Source: Bacteroidota bacterium
GTDB lineage: Bacteria > Bacteroidota > Ignavibacteria > SZUA-365
Assembly (NCBI GenBank): GCA_029907355.1
Contig: JARYLZ010000014.1
Coordinates: forward strand, 1-49,209
Length of the DNA: 49,209 nucleotides
Direction: 5' to 3'
Each line of letters starts with the position of its first letter. The first letter of the stretch is position 1. The position numbers and the translations under genes were made by a program. The notes beneath the pieces were generated by a model. It had not been told where the DNA came from, did not search any database, and saw nothing but the letters and a program-made list of their open reading frames with translations. Shown one piece after another: positions 27,532 to 36,588 of the stretch.

Positions 27532-29311
27532 GCGTTTCGTATGCTCCGACACGAGTCATCGTGATTCGGATCCGCCGCTGGGAAGCATAGTCCGTGTTGT
27601 CGTTACTGACATCGCCCCCGACGATGCTGTACCGGATTCGACCGGCTTCCTTGAGATCCAGGTACTCGCGATGGCCTTCCGATGCCGCTTCGCGGAAAAG
27701 ACGGTCGAGGTACAGGTATGAATGCCAAGCGCGAAGCCCGGAGAGCTTGAGGTTGTCGAGTACATCGCCTTTCGATACCGTATGTGTGTTCCCCCTCATG
27801 TCGGCGAACGTGACGGTTTCGTCTTCGAGGTACCTGCCGATGATCGGCTGCGGATCCGCATAGCCCACCACTTTGATCTCCAGGATTTCCGACGGGAGAC
27901 CCTGCGCTGCGAACCGGGGGAAGATCTCCTCGACACCGGCGGTGTACACGGTGCGAAAAATGCTCTCCACCGTCTCGGCGTATGCGATGTACTGCTGGTG
28001 TCTTCTCGACTGCCGAGGGAACCTCTCGATGTACGTGGCGGACGATAGCTCACCCTGCAGGCGCGTGAAGAGGTCCTCGAGGGAAGCGCGCGTATTCGGC
28101 CGGTAATAGCCGGTTACGAAAAAGGGGATATTGTAGCGGCCGAGGTCGAATTCCGCAACCGTGATGGGTCCGAATAGGAGGACGACGCTCTGTTCCGTGT
28201 TCGCGCGCGTCTCGGTGACGTCGGCCGCACGCTTGGGGTAATCCCGGATGACCGCTTCCACCCGGTATGCCCTGTCGGCGGGGAGAATCTCCGTGTACTC
28301 GGCAGCCTGGGTGTTGGTCACGAAGGATGTCAGAACGTTGCCCGTCTCCGCGTCGATGATGGTGACCAGGCTCGGCAAAGGTTTGCGGCTGACCGAGTCC
28401 AGCACGCTGACGGTCAGGCGGAACATACCTTTCCCGAACACGTTCGGCGTCCCGACGTACACGTCGAGGCCGCCGTACCCTCCTCGCCGCGAGGATGCGA
28501 GATAGAAATCCTGGTCCTTCGCGGGAGCATGGAAAAACATATCGTCTTTGTCCGAATTGACGACCGGCCCGAGATTGACCGGATGGGTCCATGTCCCGTT
28601 CTCGTACATCGTCATCCAGATATCGTACCCCCCGTACCCCGCCAGGCCGTTCGACGCGAAATACAACGTCCCGCCGTCGGGGGTCAAGTACGGTGAGCAT
28701 TCGTTCCCCTTGGTGTTGATCCACCGGGGAAGGGGTTTCGGTTCGGAACAATTCGCCCAGTCGTCGCAGGTCACGGCCCAGAGGTCCGTTCCGCCCGCCC
28801 CGCCTGGCCTGTCGGATGCGAAAATGATCGTCCTCCCGTCGCCCGTGACGGCGGGTTGGGATTCCCAGTGCTTCGTGTTGACACGCGGGCCGAGGTTCCT
28901 GATACCCGTCAGGGTGCCTCCCGAGAGGTAGGCAGACCAGATGTCCGTATCGCCGAACCCGCCGGGACGTCCGTCGGATGCGAAGAGCACCCTCCCTTCG
29001 GGCGTGACGACCATGGCACCGTCGTTACCCTCCGTATTGAAATCCGTGCCTGCATTCTCCGCAACGGTCCACGCGTTCCCGACCCGCTGGGTGCGGAAAA
29101 TATCCGCTTCACCCCTGCTGCCGGTTTTTCGATAGCTCGTGAAATACAGGGTTGACCGGTCAGCGGTGACGGCAGGGGCGTAATCGTCGCTCGGCGAGTT
29201 GACTTCCGCTTCGAAGGGTCGGACGACGATGGGGTAGCCGCTGAAATTCTGTGCCGCGGCGGTAAAGGACAAGAGATAAAAAACGATGCTGAAAACGATA
29301 CCGCGTTTCAT
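27485..29311 (-). CDS. PD40 propeller / regulatory-like domain / divergent OmpA-like protein
   Basis: 608 residues; signal peptide ends TAAAQ (residue 21) without a lipobox, unlike its paralogue at 11449-13041. PD40 blades run from about 35 to 290 (LYFTSYRKTG, VLFASDGRPGG, IIFASDRPGGAGG, LYFASNGLAGYGGYDIW, YLASSRRGGYGGLD). A regulatory-like beta domain follows (about 300-390). The C-terminal third is a divergent OmpA domain: VVGYADPQ, then about 35 extra residues, NLKLSGLRA and a final SQRRIRITM. The Asp and Arg positions that hold diaminopimelate in OmpA appear kept. Fifteen bases downstream of the small barrel; no gap to the TPR gene. Confidence 0.9.
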   Translation of the reverse strand: MKRGIVFSIVFYLLSFTAAAQNFSGYPIVVRPFEAEVNSPSDDYAPAVTADRSTLYFTSYRKTGSRGEADIFRTQRVGNAWTVAENAGTDFNTEGNDGAMVVTPEGRVLFASDGRPGGFGDTDIWSAYLSGGTLTGIRNLGPRVNTKHWESQPAVTGDGRTIIFASDRPGGAGGTDLWAVTCDDWANCSEPKPLPRWINTKGNECSPYLTPDGGTLYFASNGLAGYGGYDIWMTMYENGTWTHPVNLGPVVNSDKDDMFFHAPAKDQDFYLASSRRGGYGGLDVYVGTPNVFGKGMFRLTVSVLDSVSRKPLPSLVTIIDAETGNVLTSFVTNTQAAEYTEILPADRAYRVEAVIRDYPKRAADVTETRANTEQSVVLLFGPITVAEFDLGRYNIPFFVTGYYRPNTRASLEDLFTRLQGELSSATYIERFPRQSRRHQQYIAYAETVESIFRTVYTAGVEEIFPRFAAQGLPSEILEIKVVGYADPQPIIGRYLEDETVTFADMRGNTHTVSKGDVLDNLKLSGLRAWHSYLYLDRLFREAASEGHREYLDLKEAGRIRYSIVGGDVSNDNTDYASQRRIRITMTRVGAYETRGRDTDFDLNKDFRR

Positions 29312-29326
29312 GACGAATCCTCCGTG

Positions 29327-30094
29327 TCAGAACGATATCAGGACGCCCAACGTGCCCTGGAGAACGGAGTATTTCCACTCCCCTTCTTTCGACGCGCGTG
29401 TCAAGGGGTGGCTGTAGAGAATTTCCGGGTTGAGGTAAACCCGGTGTGACAATCCGATGCGCGCTCCGATCCCACCGCGGAGGGCGGCACGGAAGGTGCT
29501 CGGGAGAGAGTACGAATCGTCGTACATCACCTGCGAGGTCGTGCCATCGAGATATGTCACGCCGGGCGGGCCGAGGATGGTTTCGCGTTTGAAAAAATGA
29601 TTCCCTAACAAAAAGCCGAAGGAAGGCCCGGCGGCGAGGTACACGCCGGCAAAGGGAAAGACGTAGGCTGCGAACAGGTCCACGGTCAGCACGTGCAAAT
29701 CGACCTCGAGCTTGTTCTCGAGATCCACCAGTTCGATCGTATTGCCGAGACCACGTATGGGGTACCTCTGCAGGAAGGCCGTGAATTCCCCGCGCGGATT
29801 CTCGTACAGGAGACGCGGGGAAAAATCGAAAACCCCGAGGACCGGGAAAAACGCTTTCACACCCAGCGCCGGACCGAGGCCTCTCCCCTCGTCGAAAGCG
29901 CAACAGAGGATGCCGTTTTCCGTCGTGGTGAAACGCCCTTTGTGGATTGCGTTGTCGACACCGCCGAACGGGCCGATGAAGCTCATGCGAGCGGCCCCGG
30001 GGTAGAGAATCCGATCTTCCGGGCCTTCACCTCGCAATGCAGGGGCGAGGACGATCACGAGGAGAGAAACGATGGAGAACGTACGTGCTGCCAT
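29327..30094 (-). CDS. small outer-membrane beta-barrel protein (paralogue of the 13.0-13.8 kb barrel)
   Basis: 255 residues from the ATG at 30094, chosen for GGAGG eight bases upstream and the signal peptide it exposes (to about residue 22). Strand-rich throughout. Cys64-Cys65 are followed by AFDEGRGLG, matching the CEEC-SFHDGSG of the other barrel. Near the end P-x-I-L-Y-S-H-P-L-T and G-E-W-K-Y match its C-terminal strands. Lies 14 bases after the double-VWA gene and 15 before the PD40/OmpA gene, the same barrel-then-PD40 order as the 11-13.8 kb cluster. Confidence 0.84.
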   Translation of the reverse strand: MAARTFSIVSLLVIVLAPALRGEGPEDRILYPGAARMSFIGPFGGVDNAIHKGRFTTTENGILCCAFDEGRGLGPALGVKAFFPVLGVFDFSPRLLYENPRGEFTAFLQRYPIRGLGNTIELVDLENKLEVDLHVLTVDLFAAYVFPFAGVYLAAGPSFGFLLGNHFFKRETILGPPGVTYLDGTTSQVMYDDSYSLPSTFRAALRGGIGARIGLSHRVYLNPEILYSHPLTRASKEGEWKYSVLQGTLGVLISF

Positions 30095-30108
30095 GACGGG
30101 TCCCTCCG

Positions 30109-33100
30109 TTAGCGGACGACCAGCATTTTCATCATGTCCACGGCTCCACCGCATTCCAGCAGGCAGTGATAGATGCCGGGGGGAACGTTCCGCGCCTCGA
30201 AGAGGATTTCGTGATCCCCTTTCACGGTCCACTCGTCCCGCAGGACGCACACCGTTCGCCCGAACGCGTCGACGACGGAAAGCCGAACGTGACAGCCCTC
30301 GGCGAGGTTGTACGCGATGCGCGTGTGCGACCCGAATGGATTCGGCGTATTTCCCTTCAACGTACCCGTGATGCGGCGCGACGGGTCGAGCAAGCGGCGG
30401 TCGATGTAGCAGAGGCTGTCGATCGTGAAACGCGCCGTGCCCGTGACACCTACGCGCGGGTTCCCGTCTGCGAATACGGCGGACATGAGGGCGACGTCCG
30501 TCGTGCGCGCATTCCCGAGGAGGACACGGAAATTCAGGCGCACCAGGACGCTGTCCGGGAACGGGTTTTCGAGCGGCGGCCCCGCGAGATCGAGCATCAG
30601 ATACCCCCGCGAAGCATCACAGGTCTCCGTTGCGTCCGTGACGGTGAGCGGCGCGCTGAGGGACGAACCCGTCAACACCGGTTGCTCACCGGGAGGTGTG
30701 GATTTCCTATCGTTGCCGAGAAGCGTCTTGTTGTACGAGACTACGACGCGGTACGAAGTCACCTCGTACTCGGCAGGGAGCTTGTCGAGAAGGCGGACCG
30801 GTATCACGGTGAGGTTGCCAGGTTTCCCGCGGTATTCCCCTGTCAGAGCAATGGTCACGCTGTCATACCCAATCCCTTGGAGCGGGAGGAGAATATCCGA
30901 TTGCGTGCAGCCGTTGTGAGAGACGGAAAGCGTATCGCGGATGATCCGTAGTCGTGTCGGGGTGAAACATACCTGGATCACTGCCGCTCCTCCCGGCGCG
31001 ATGAGCGGGAGTGTCCCGACGACCGTGAACATCGGGTTCCCGTTCGTGATGCCCGTGACCGTCAGAGGAGCATCACCGATGTTGCGCACCGTCAGGGGGA
31101 GACAGGTCGTCCGCCCGACCTTCGTCGAGTCGAACTCCAGTTGGGAAGGTTGGAGGGCGACGATGGGGGTCACACCGCGCCCGCGCACATGGAACGCCAC
31201 CGCCGTGTTCCGGCTGAGCAGAACCGCAATCTGGCGGTACACCGCTACGAGATCAGTCGTCGAGGTAGCGCTGAAGAACCGCCCACCGGTTTGTTCGGCG
31301 ATGGAAGTCAATGTGGCAGGGTTCGCCTCGCCGATGCCGATGGTGAAAATGGTCACGTTCGCAGCGAGGGCGGCCGCAACGACGTCCGACGGAGTGGCAG
31401 AACCGACATTGTTCTCTCCATCGGTCAAGACGATGAGAACGCGCTTGTTCGTCCTCGTCACGAGCTGCGAGACGGCATCGATGGACGAGTTGTAGAGGCG
31501 GGTGCTCCCCGAGGCGGAAAGCGCCTGGATCGCGTTCGAGAGGAGCACCTTGTCCGACGTGAAATTCTGCCGGACGGAGAAACCGTCGGAGAACGCGTAT
31601 ATCGCCGCCTCATCGCGGACATTCAGAGTGTCGATGAGGCCGGATACGAAATCGTTCCCCGCCTGCTTCGCTGCGACGATCCGCTGAACACCGTCCGACA
31701 TCGTCGTCGACATGCTCCCGCTGACGTCGAACAACATCCCGACGCTCAGCGACACGCGTGTGTCCGCGTACAAGACGACCGACGTGGTGTCGGTCCTCGG
31801 CGCGTCGGGCGGCGTATAGCACACCTGGAATGTTCGGGACTCACCGGGCTGAAGCTCGAACGGCACCGAGATCGATGCGGTGAACGGCGGCGGGATCCCG
31901 GGGAGAGACCGGACGGTGAGCGCCGTGTCGCCGATATTGGAAAAGGTGACTAGTCTGCATTTCGTCGTTCGGCAGAACGTCGTATCGAAATCGATCGTGT
32001 CGGGTACGATCCGCAGGATGGGACCGAGGGCGCTGTTCGTCGCCGGCAGCGCGACGCCGAGAAGACGGATACGGATGTCGGGGTCGGAACAGCTCGTGTT
32101 TTCGATGACCGCCTCGCCGCTTGCGAACCCCCGTGCACGCGGTTCGTAACAGAACATGACGGTATCGTTCCCCCCCGGTGGTATCGTTCGCGGTACGGTC
32201 GTCCTCACCGTGAACGGTGATGGGAGCGTGATCCGGTTGATGTCGAGCGGTGCGTTGCCGTTGTTCTCGACCCGGACAGGAAGGCAGGACGAAGCCCCGA
32301 GAGTGACAGCGCCGAAATCCAGTTGATCCGGCGTGAGCGAGATGCGCGGTTCGGCAGTGACGGCATCCATGCGGAAAGAGAAGAGAATGTTCGTGCTCAC
32401 GAGTGAGACGATGCGCTGGAATGCGAATATCAGCGATGATGGGTCATCCGCCGTCTGGAACACACCCCCTGTGCTGTCCGCCATTTGTCGGAGGACGTCG
32501 ACGGCGACGTGGCCGATGTCGATCGTGAAAATGCGCACGGGGCGTGGACCTTCTCTCGCGAGCGAAATCACGTCCTGGAGACGCGCGGCACTGCCGTTGT
32601 CCTGCCCGTCCGTCAGGAGGATGACGACAGGCGCGTAGGGACGGGTGCGCACGTCATTGATGCATCGGACCACCGCGTCGAAGAACAGCGTTCGCGGTCC
32701 CGGTGCGTCCGTCGGGAGTTTCGCGATCAGCGTGTCGCGGTTGTCCGTGAAATCCTGGAGGAGCACCGTCGTGTCAGCGAAGCGGTAGAGAGCGATCTCG
32801 TCCGGGAAAGCAGGGGAAGAGAGGATGTCCGTGATGAGGCTGTCAGCCGCTTCCCGCGCCGCGAGAATCCGCGTTGTCGTCCCGAAAGGGACAAGCATGC
32901 TCTGGCTGACGTCGATGCACATGGCGATGGACAGCGGGATGCGGGAATCCGCGCGGAAGAAAACCCTCTGGCTGTCGATGGAGGCGGTCGGCCGCGCCGT
33001 GTAGCAGAACGTGTACGCCCGGCTCTGGCCCGGCAACAACGTGCCGGTGGGAAGAGTCCCGCTGAACGGCGGCGCCGCAGTCCCCGCCGACCGGATCGTC

Positions 33101-33300
33101 AATATCGTGTCGCCGGTGTTCCTGAGAACGATCTGTTTGCATTTCACCGTGCCGCAATGGACGGTATCGAAATGCATGGGATCGTTCTGGATCTCGAGAA
33201 GCGGTCCGACAACCTTCGGTTGCGCATGGAGGAATGGCGGGAAGAGAAAGGCAATCCCCAAGGGAATTGAGAGAATGAGCGTCAAGAACCCTCGTCTCAT
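30109..33300 (-). CDS. 1063-residue surface protein: two Hydin-VWA-Hydin modules plus T9SS sorting domain
   Basis: Start ATG at 33300 with GGAGGAG directly ahead. Signal peptide about 1-27 (FLHAQ). Two tandem modules of about 400 residues each contain a Hydin-like beta domain with the motif C-x-T-x-K-C (HCGTVKC; FCRTTKC), a VWA domain with MIDAS DVSQS (about 130) or DVSGS (about 530) and LLTDGQD or VLTDGEN, and a second Hydin-like domain (L-x-P-x-Q-L-x-F). A further beta domain follows (about 840-960), then the sorting domain (NTPNPFG, GIYHCLLE, MLVVR). Likely exported by T9SS and displayed on the surface, with the VWA domains as adhesive or scaffold parts. First gene of the seven-gene operon. 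Confidence 0.92.
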   Translation of the reverse strand: MRRGFLTLILSIPLGIAFLFPPFLHAQPKVVGPLLEIQNDPMHFDTVHCGTVKCKQIVLRNTGDTILTIRSAGTAAPPFSGTLPTGTLLPGQSRAYTFCYTARPTASIDSQRVFFRADSRIPLSIAMCIDVSQSMLVPFGTTTRILAAREAADSLITDILSSPAFPDEIALYRFADTTVLLQDFTDNRDTLIAKLPTDAPGPRTLFFDAVVRCINDVRTRPYAPVVILLTDGQDNGSAARLQDVISLAREGPRPVRIFTIDIGHVAVDVLRQMADSTGGVFQTADDPSSLIFAFQRIVSLVSTNILFSFRMDAVTAEPRISLTPDQLDFGAVTLGASSCLPVRVENNGNAPLDINRITLPSPFTVRTTVPRTIPPGGNDTVMFCYEPRARGFASGEAVIENTSCSDPDIRIRLLGVALPATNSALGPILRIVPDTIDFDTTFCRTTKCRLVTFSNIGDTALTVRSLPGIPPPFTASISVPFELQPGESRTFQVCYTPPDAPRTDTTSVVLYADTRVSLSVGMLFDVSGSMSTTMSDGVQRIVAAKQAGNDFVSGLIDTLNVRDEAAIYAFSDGFSVRQNFTSDKVLLSNAIQALSASGSTRLYNSSIDAVSQLVTRTNKRVLIVLTDGENNVGSATPSDVVAAALAANVTIFTIGIGEANPATLTSIAEQTGGRFFSATSTTDLVAVYRQIAVLLSRNTAVAFHVRGRGVTPIVALQPSQLEFDSTKVGRTTCLPLTVRNIGDAPLTVTGITNGNPMFTVVGTLPLIAPGGAAVIQVCFTPTRLRIIRDTLSVSHNGCTQSDILLPLQGIGYDSVTIALTGEYRGKPGNLTVIPVRLLDKLPAEYEVTSYRVVVSYNKTLLGNDRKSTPPGEQPVLTGSSLSAPLTVTDATETCDASRGYLMLDLAGPPLENPFPDSVLVRLNFRVLLGNARTTDVALMSAVFADGNPRVGVTGTARFTIDSLCYIDRRLLDPSRRITGTLKGNTPNPFGSHTRIAYNLAEGCHVRLSVVDAFGRTVCVLRDEWTVKGDHEILFEARNVPPGIYHCLLECGGAVDMMKMLVVR

Positions 33301-33568
33301 GTCTCCTCCGGGAAAAATCCGGTGCAATGATGATTGTAAAGGAAGATACAAAAAGCAGGACGGGATGCGAAACTACCGTGGAAAAATTCCCAACGGAGGA
33401 GATCAAGGAATAAACGCCGCGAACCGGCAGGGCGTTTTCCCACGCCACTTCATTTCCAACCCTGGACAATGGGAAAGCAGCATTCCCCCGGCGCTGAGCG
33501 ATCTGCATCATGGGCGAGAGTCGACATCCGCCAGCGTCTCATCGATACACCCGATGCGCCACGTGCCA
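33301..33568. other. intergenic region between the divergent envelope operon and sixA
   Basis: Should hold the promoter of the seven-gene operon. On the minus strand TACAAT lies about 45 bases before the ATG at 33300, but without a clear -35 partner. No gene supported. Confidence 0.4.
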
Positions 33569-33598
33569 TTGATTCAAAGTCACGGGAAATCGTATACT
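33569..33598 (+). promoter_or_regulatory. sigma70-type promoter of sixA
   Basis: TTGATT (33569-33574), 18-base spacer, TATACT (33593-33598), 26 bases before the sixA ATG. The -10 box is identical to that of tRNA-Pro. Confidence 0.55.
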
Positions 33599-33624
33599 GC
33601 GTGTACTTACCGAAGCGAATTCCT

Positions 33625-34125
33625 ATGAAAACCCTATACATCATGCGGCATGCAAAATCGAGCTGGGATGATTCCACGCTCCCCGATCATGAACGTCCGC
33701 TCAACGCCCGAGGAGAACGCGACACACCCGTGATGGGGCGTCTCCTGAAAAAACGTGGGATCCATCCGGATCTGATTCTCACCAGCACGGCTGTTCGAGC
33801 ACTTCAAACCGCACGGGGAATCGCACACGAGATCGGTTACCCCCTCCAGGATATTCGAACCGATGAGTTCATCTATCACGCAAGCGGCCTCGAACTCGTC
33901 GGGTTGATCGCGGCACTGGCCGACACGGTCTCGTCCGTCATGCTCGTCGGCCATAACCCGGCCGCGTCGGAGGCGGTGGATTTCCTTACCGGAAAACGCA
34001 TCGGATCGCTCCCGACATGTACGGTCGCCGCTCTCGAAAGCGATGCGGTCCATTGGGACGACCTTGCCGTCCACGGCAGCTGCCGCCTTCTTTTCATGGA
34101 AAAGCCGAAACGCCATTCGAAATGA
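33625..34125 (+). CDS. sixA: SixA-type phosphohistidine phosphatase (histidine phosphatase superfamily)
   Basis: 166 residues from the ATG at 33625; longer in-frame reading includes the promoter. Seen: YIMRHAKSSW (His9 is the phospho-acceptor; RHA replaces the classic RHG, as in many SixA-like proteins), RPLNARGERD, TSTAVRALQTA and the second catalytic His110 in LVGHNP. In E. coli SixA removes phosphate from the HPt domain of ArcB or from PTS proteins (family knowledge); the target here is unknown. Transcribed with, or 97 bases ahead of, the small Spy-like gene. Confidence 0.92.
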   Translation: MKTLYIMRHAKSSWDDSTLPDHERPLNARGERDTPVMGRLLKKRGIHPDLILTSTAVRALQTARGIAHEIGYPLQDIRTDEFIYHASGLELVGLIAALADTVSSVMLVGHNPAASEAVDFLTGKRIGSLPTCTVAALESDAVHWDDLAVHGSCRLLFMEKPKRHSK

Positions 34126-34222
34126 GCCTGCTCATATCTGCAATAAACCCTCCCCTTGTTCAATGTGTCATACAGTAAAATGAAACGCCATGATGTTTTT
34201 TCCTGAAAACAAGGGTTCAAAC

Positions 34223-34615
34223 ATGAAGCATCTTCGATCTCTCCTCCCCGTTTTTCTTGCCTCTTTCCTTTTACTGACTTTGCAGACACTTCCGCTTTCC
34301 GCTCAACCGGGCAGCCGCGGAGGCGGCGGGCGTTTCCTCGAAACCCTCACGGATACCCTTTCCACCCGTCTTTCCCTTACCGAGGAACAAGCCGACTCCG
34401 TCCGTGCCGTCGTTGTGGCTGTACAACGGCAGATCGCAAGAGACCGGGAGGAGTTGCAGGGCGATCGGGAAGCGATGATGGAGATATTCCGCCTGCGGAC
34501 GGACGAGATGTTCGAGCGCATCGCTTCTTTCCTGAGCGAGGAACAGAAAGAAGGACTTCTGCGCTTCCGCGAGGAATGGCGGGAAAGAGCCCGCTCGCGC
34601 TTCCGGAACCGTTGA
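34223..34615 (+). CDS. small secreted helical protein, Spy/CpxP-like
   Basis: 130 residues from the ATG at 34223, which gives a proper signal peptide (about 1-28, ending PLSAQ); the longer reading from 34190 hides it. The mature part is almost all helix and rich in Glu/Arg. Two LT/LS-x-E-Q-x-x-x-x-(V/L)-R units (LSLTEEQADSVRAV and FLSEEQKEGLLRF) recall the LTxxQ motifs of the Spy/CpxP periplasmic chaperones. It may act as an envelope-stress chaperone or metal sensor; weak homology, no better call. Confidence 0.75.
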   Translation: MKHLRSLLPVFLASFLLLTLQTLPLSAQPGSRGGGGRFLETLTDTLSTRLSLTEEQADSVRAVVVAVQRQIARDREELQGDREAMMEIFRLRTDEMFERIASFLSEEQKEGLLRFREEWRERARSRFRNR

Positions 34616-34800
34616 ACGGTATCATCTGCGCAATATCGAATCAGAATACGGTCGAGCGGGAACGCGCCGCGAAGCAAGGGACTCGCCGAATGGATCAGCC
34701 TCATCGGGCATAGCTGCCCAAGAGCATATGGATCCCCACGGTGCGGTGTGTCCTTCGCAATACCGCGCGTTCCACCAAGGGCCGCAGACAGGGGTCTCCT

Positions 34801-35301
34801 TCACTCACGGGGTAGATGGTATTCCTCGCACGAGGCATGGAGCATGAGACTGAACTCCCGCGACAGGTGCGCAGCTTCCTCCAGTTCACGGAGGGCAACC
34901 GCCTCATGCTGGGCGTCCTGCTTTTCCAGCGCTTCGAGGTAGAGCGTAAACGCTGAGCGATACCGCCGCGCAGAGGCAAGATAGGCGTCGTGCAGCCGGC
35001 GCACGTCCGGTGATGCCGGGACGACGGCTTCCGCGTGGAGGAGAAGTTCCCGGAAAAGCGGAAGCACCTCGCTGCGTATCGTCTCATAGAGAACGGCATC
35101 ATCGACATAGTGCTCGCCCGAAACGGTCTCGTACTTCGCAAGGGCGTTCCGCTCGATCTCGCGGAGGGGCGGAAGCGACGACGTCGTGTATTCCCGCAAG
35201 TCTCGTTGCACCTCATTCTTCCCGCACCCGCCGAGCGTGAAAAGGAGCACCGCGAGCGTCAGGGAAACCGTGCCGGAAGGGTAAGAAAAAGGGACGTGCA
35301 T
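34801..35301 (-). CDS. small predicted lipoprotein, function unknown
   Basis: 166 residues; signal peptide ends TLGGC, lipid Cys near residue 26. The mature part is helical and charged, with no recognised domain, and has an even spread of Glu/Arg like a four-helix bundle (e.g. EALEKQDAQHEAVALRELEEAAHL). Convergent with the Spy-like gene (185 bases between the stops). No operon partner is obvious. Confidence 0.75.
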   Translation of the reverse strand: MHVPFSYPSGTVSLTLAVLLFTLGGCGKNEVQRDLREYTTSSLPPLREIERNALAKYETVSGEHYVDDAVLYETIRSEVLPLFRELLLHAEAVVPASPDVRRLHDAYLASARRYRSAFTLYLEALEKQDAQHEAVALRELEEAAHLSREFSLMLHASCEEYHLPRE

Positions 35302-35350
35302 CTTTTATGATGGGAGGGGAATGGATCTCCGCGATAAGGGACTTCCCCGA

Positions 35351-35388
35351 CCGTGTGGTCGCTGCAACCACGATACGGTAATTTTTCT
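35351..35388 (+). other. orphan terminator-like hairpin
   Basis: On the plus strand CCGT-GTGGT ... ACCAC-(GAT)-ACGG can pair (35351-35379) and is followed by TAATTTTTC. No plus-strand gene ends here, so it might end an unseen small transcript or be chance. Confidence 0.3.
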
Positions 35389-35571
35389 TCCCGGCGAAAC
35401 CGGGACAACCGGTGATGTCATGTGTTCGAGTGAGCGAACAACAAACTGCCTCTTTCCATCATGACACCGACCGGGGTACCGATCTGAAACGTAAACCGGA
35501 ACGAACCGCCCCGTTGCCTCCCCTCGGAGCGGTATCGCCCATGCTGTTGTCGCAGGCCGTCGTTCCGGTCG

Positions 35572-36522
35572 TTACCCCCGGCGCGCTTTCTCCCCTTCGT
35601 TGAACCGGGACGAACACGAGACGGAGAGATGGACCAGGCGATCCGCATAGTACAATGCGAACCCGGCATACTCTTCCCCAGAGAACCGTCTCTCTTCCCC
35701 GAGAGACACCCCTGGGTGGGTTTCTTTCGGCAGTTCCTCGACGGCGTCCAGGGTTTCCGCCGTGACGAAAAACGCCTCGGCCGGTGTCAGAGCGCTTTTC
35801 GCACTGCGTGCTGCAAAGACATCGACCGCCGCTGCGCGGACGATTTTCGGAAAGTACGTACGATACACATCGCGCCGGTCGAAGATGTCGATCGCGACGA
35901 GTTTCCGGTCCATGAACACGGCCAGTCCGTTCGCTGAATCGTCGGGTGAGAACCGGGAAACGAACTCCGAGAACTTGCTTTCCCGGCTCGAGATGATATC
36001 CGTGATGGAACGCGTCGGCGATTCGCTTCTCAACGCGCTGTGATAACGCTCGACGAGGTCCCAGATTTCCCCCTGGTCGGAGTCAGGCAGACCGTACATT
36101 CTCAAGTGTTCGCTGACCTGTCTCGACTTCTCGCACCGGAGCGACATCGGTGCCACAGAAGGATAGAAGGTGAAGCCCGACGAAACGAAATGCCATCTCC
36201 CCCGCTCGACGCAGCTGACCGGAATGATGATCTTCGCCTTCGGTGCGAGAAAAACAGATGTGTTGACAACTCGGTTCTGTTTGGCCCCGACGAGAAGGTC
36301 ACCGTCCATCAGAAATACCGGTATTTCGGCGTGGTTGATGACGGTCAAACGGTTCACGTCTCCCGCGCGGTCGACCTCCAGCACCTCGAGCAGGCCTTCT
36401 TTCACCGCAGTTTCCCCGCAGATATATTGCAGGGTGTCTGTGGTTTCCGTGGCAAATTGCGAGATACCGAGTTTTTGTTGAGAATCGAAGACGAGATGCG
36501 TGATGTTCATTGCCGGCTCCAT
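35572..36522 (-). CDS. ARPP-1-domain protein (DUF6569-like)
   Basis: 316 residues with no signal peptide, so cytoplasmic. The central part contains the hallmark segment NHAEIPVFLMDGDLLVGAKQ-NRVVNTSV followed by IIPVSCVERGRW, which I recognise from the ARPP-1 family (found with ADP-ribosylglycohydrolase and rhodanese/phosphatase proteins). No activity is established for the family as far as I know. Two in-frame ATGs five codons apart compete for the start (36522, 36510). Divergent from the WYL regulator, with a perfect inverted repeat between them, so it is probably the regulator's target. Confidence 0.85.
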   Translation of the reverse strand: MEPAMNITHLVFDSQQKLGISQFATETTDTLQYICGETAVKEGLLEVLEVDRAGDVNRLTVINHAEIPVFLMDGDLLVGAKQNRVVNTSVFLAPKAKIIIPVSCVERGRWHFVSSGFTFYPSVAPMSLRCEKSRQVSEHLRMYGLPDSDQGEIWDLVERYHSALRSESPTRSITDIISSRESKFSEFVSRFSPDDSANGLAVFMDRKLVAIDIFDRRDVYRTYFPKIVRAAAVDVFAARSAKSALTPAEAFFVTAETLDAVEELPKETHPGVSLGEERRFSGEEYAGFALYYADRLVHLSVSCSSRFNEGEKARRG

Positions 36523-36569
36523 CGTTGTGCATGTTCGCCCGCAATGTACTGTCGACTCATCGGGGGAAC

Positions 36570-36588
36570 AGTATCATCGCATGATACT
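36570..36588. promoter_or_regulatory. 19-base perfect inverted repeat, candidate WYL-regulator operator
   Basis: AGTATCAT-CGC-ATGATACT lies in the 167-base space between the divergent ARPP-1 and WYL genes, about 50 bases from the former start. On the minus strand TACATT follows it at a distance typical of a -10 box, placing the repeat over the -35 region. The T-run to its right makes a weak terminator a less likely alternative. Confidence 0.5.

Noticed and set aside
34158-34213. CCCTTGTT ... AACAAGGG inverted repeat upstream of the Spy-like gene
   Set aside because: Eight-base arms are about 45 bases apart; too weak and distant to call a regulatory structure.
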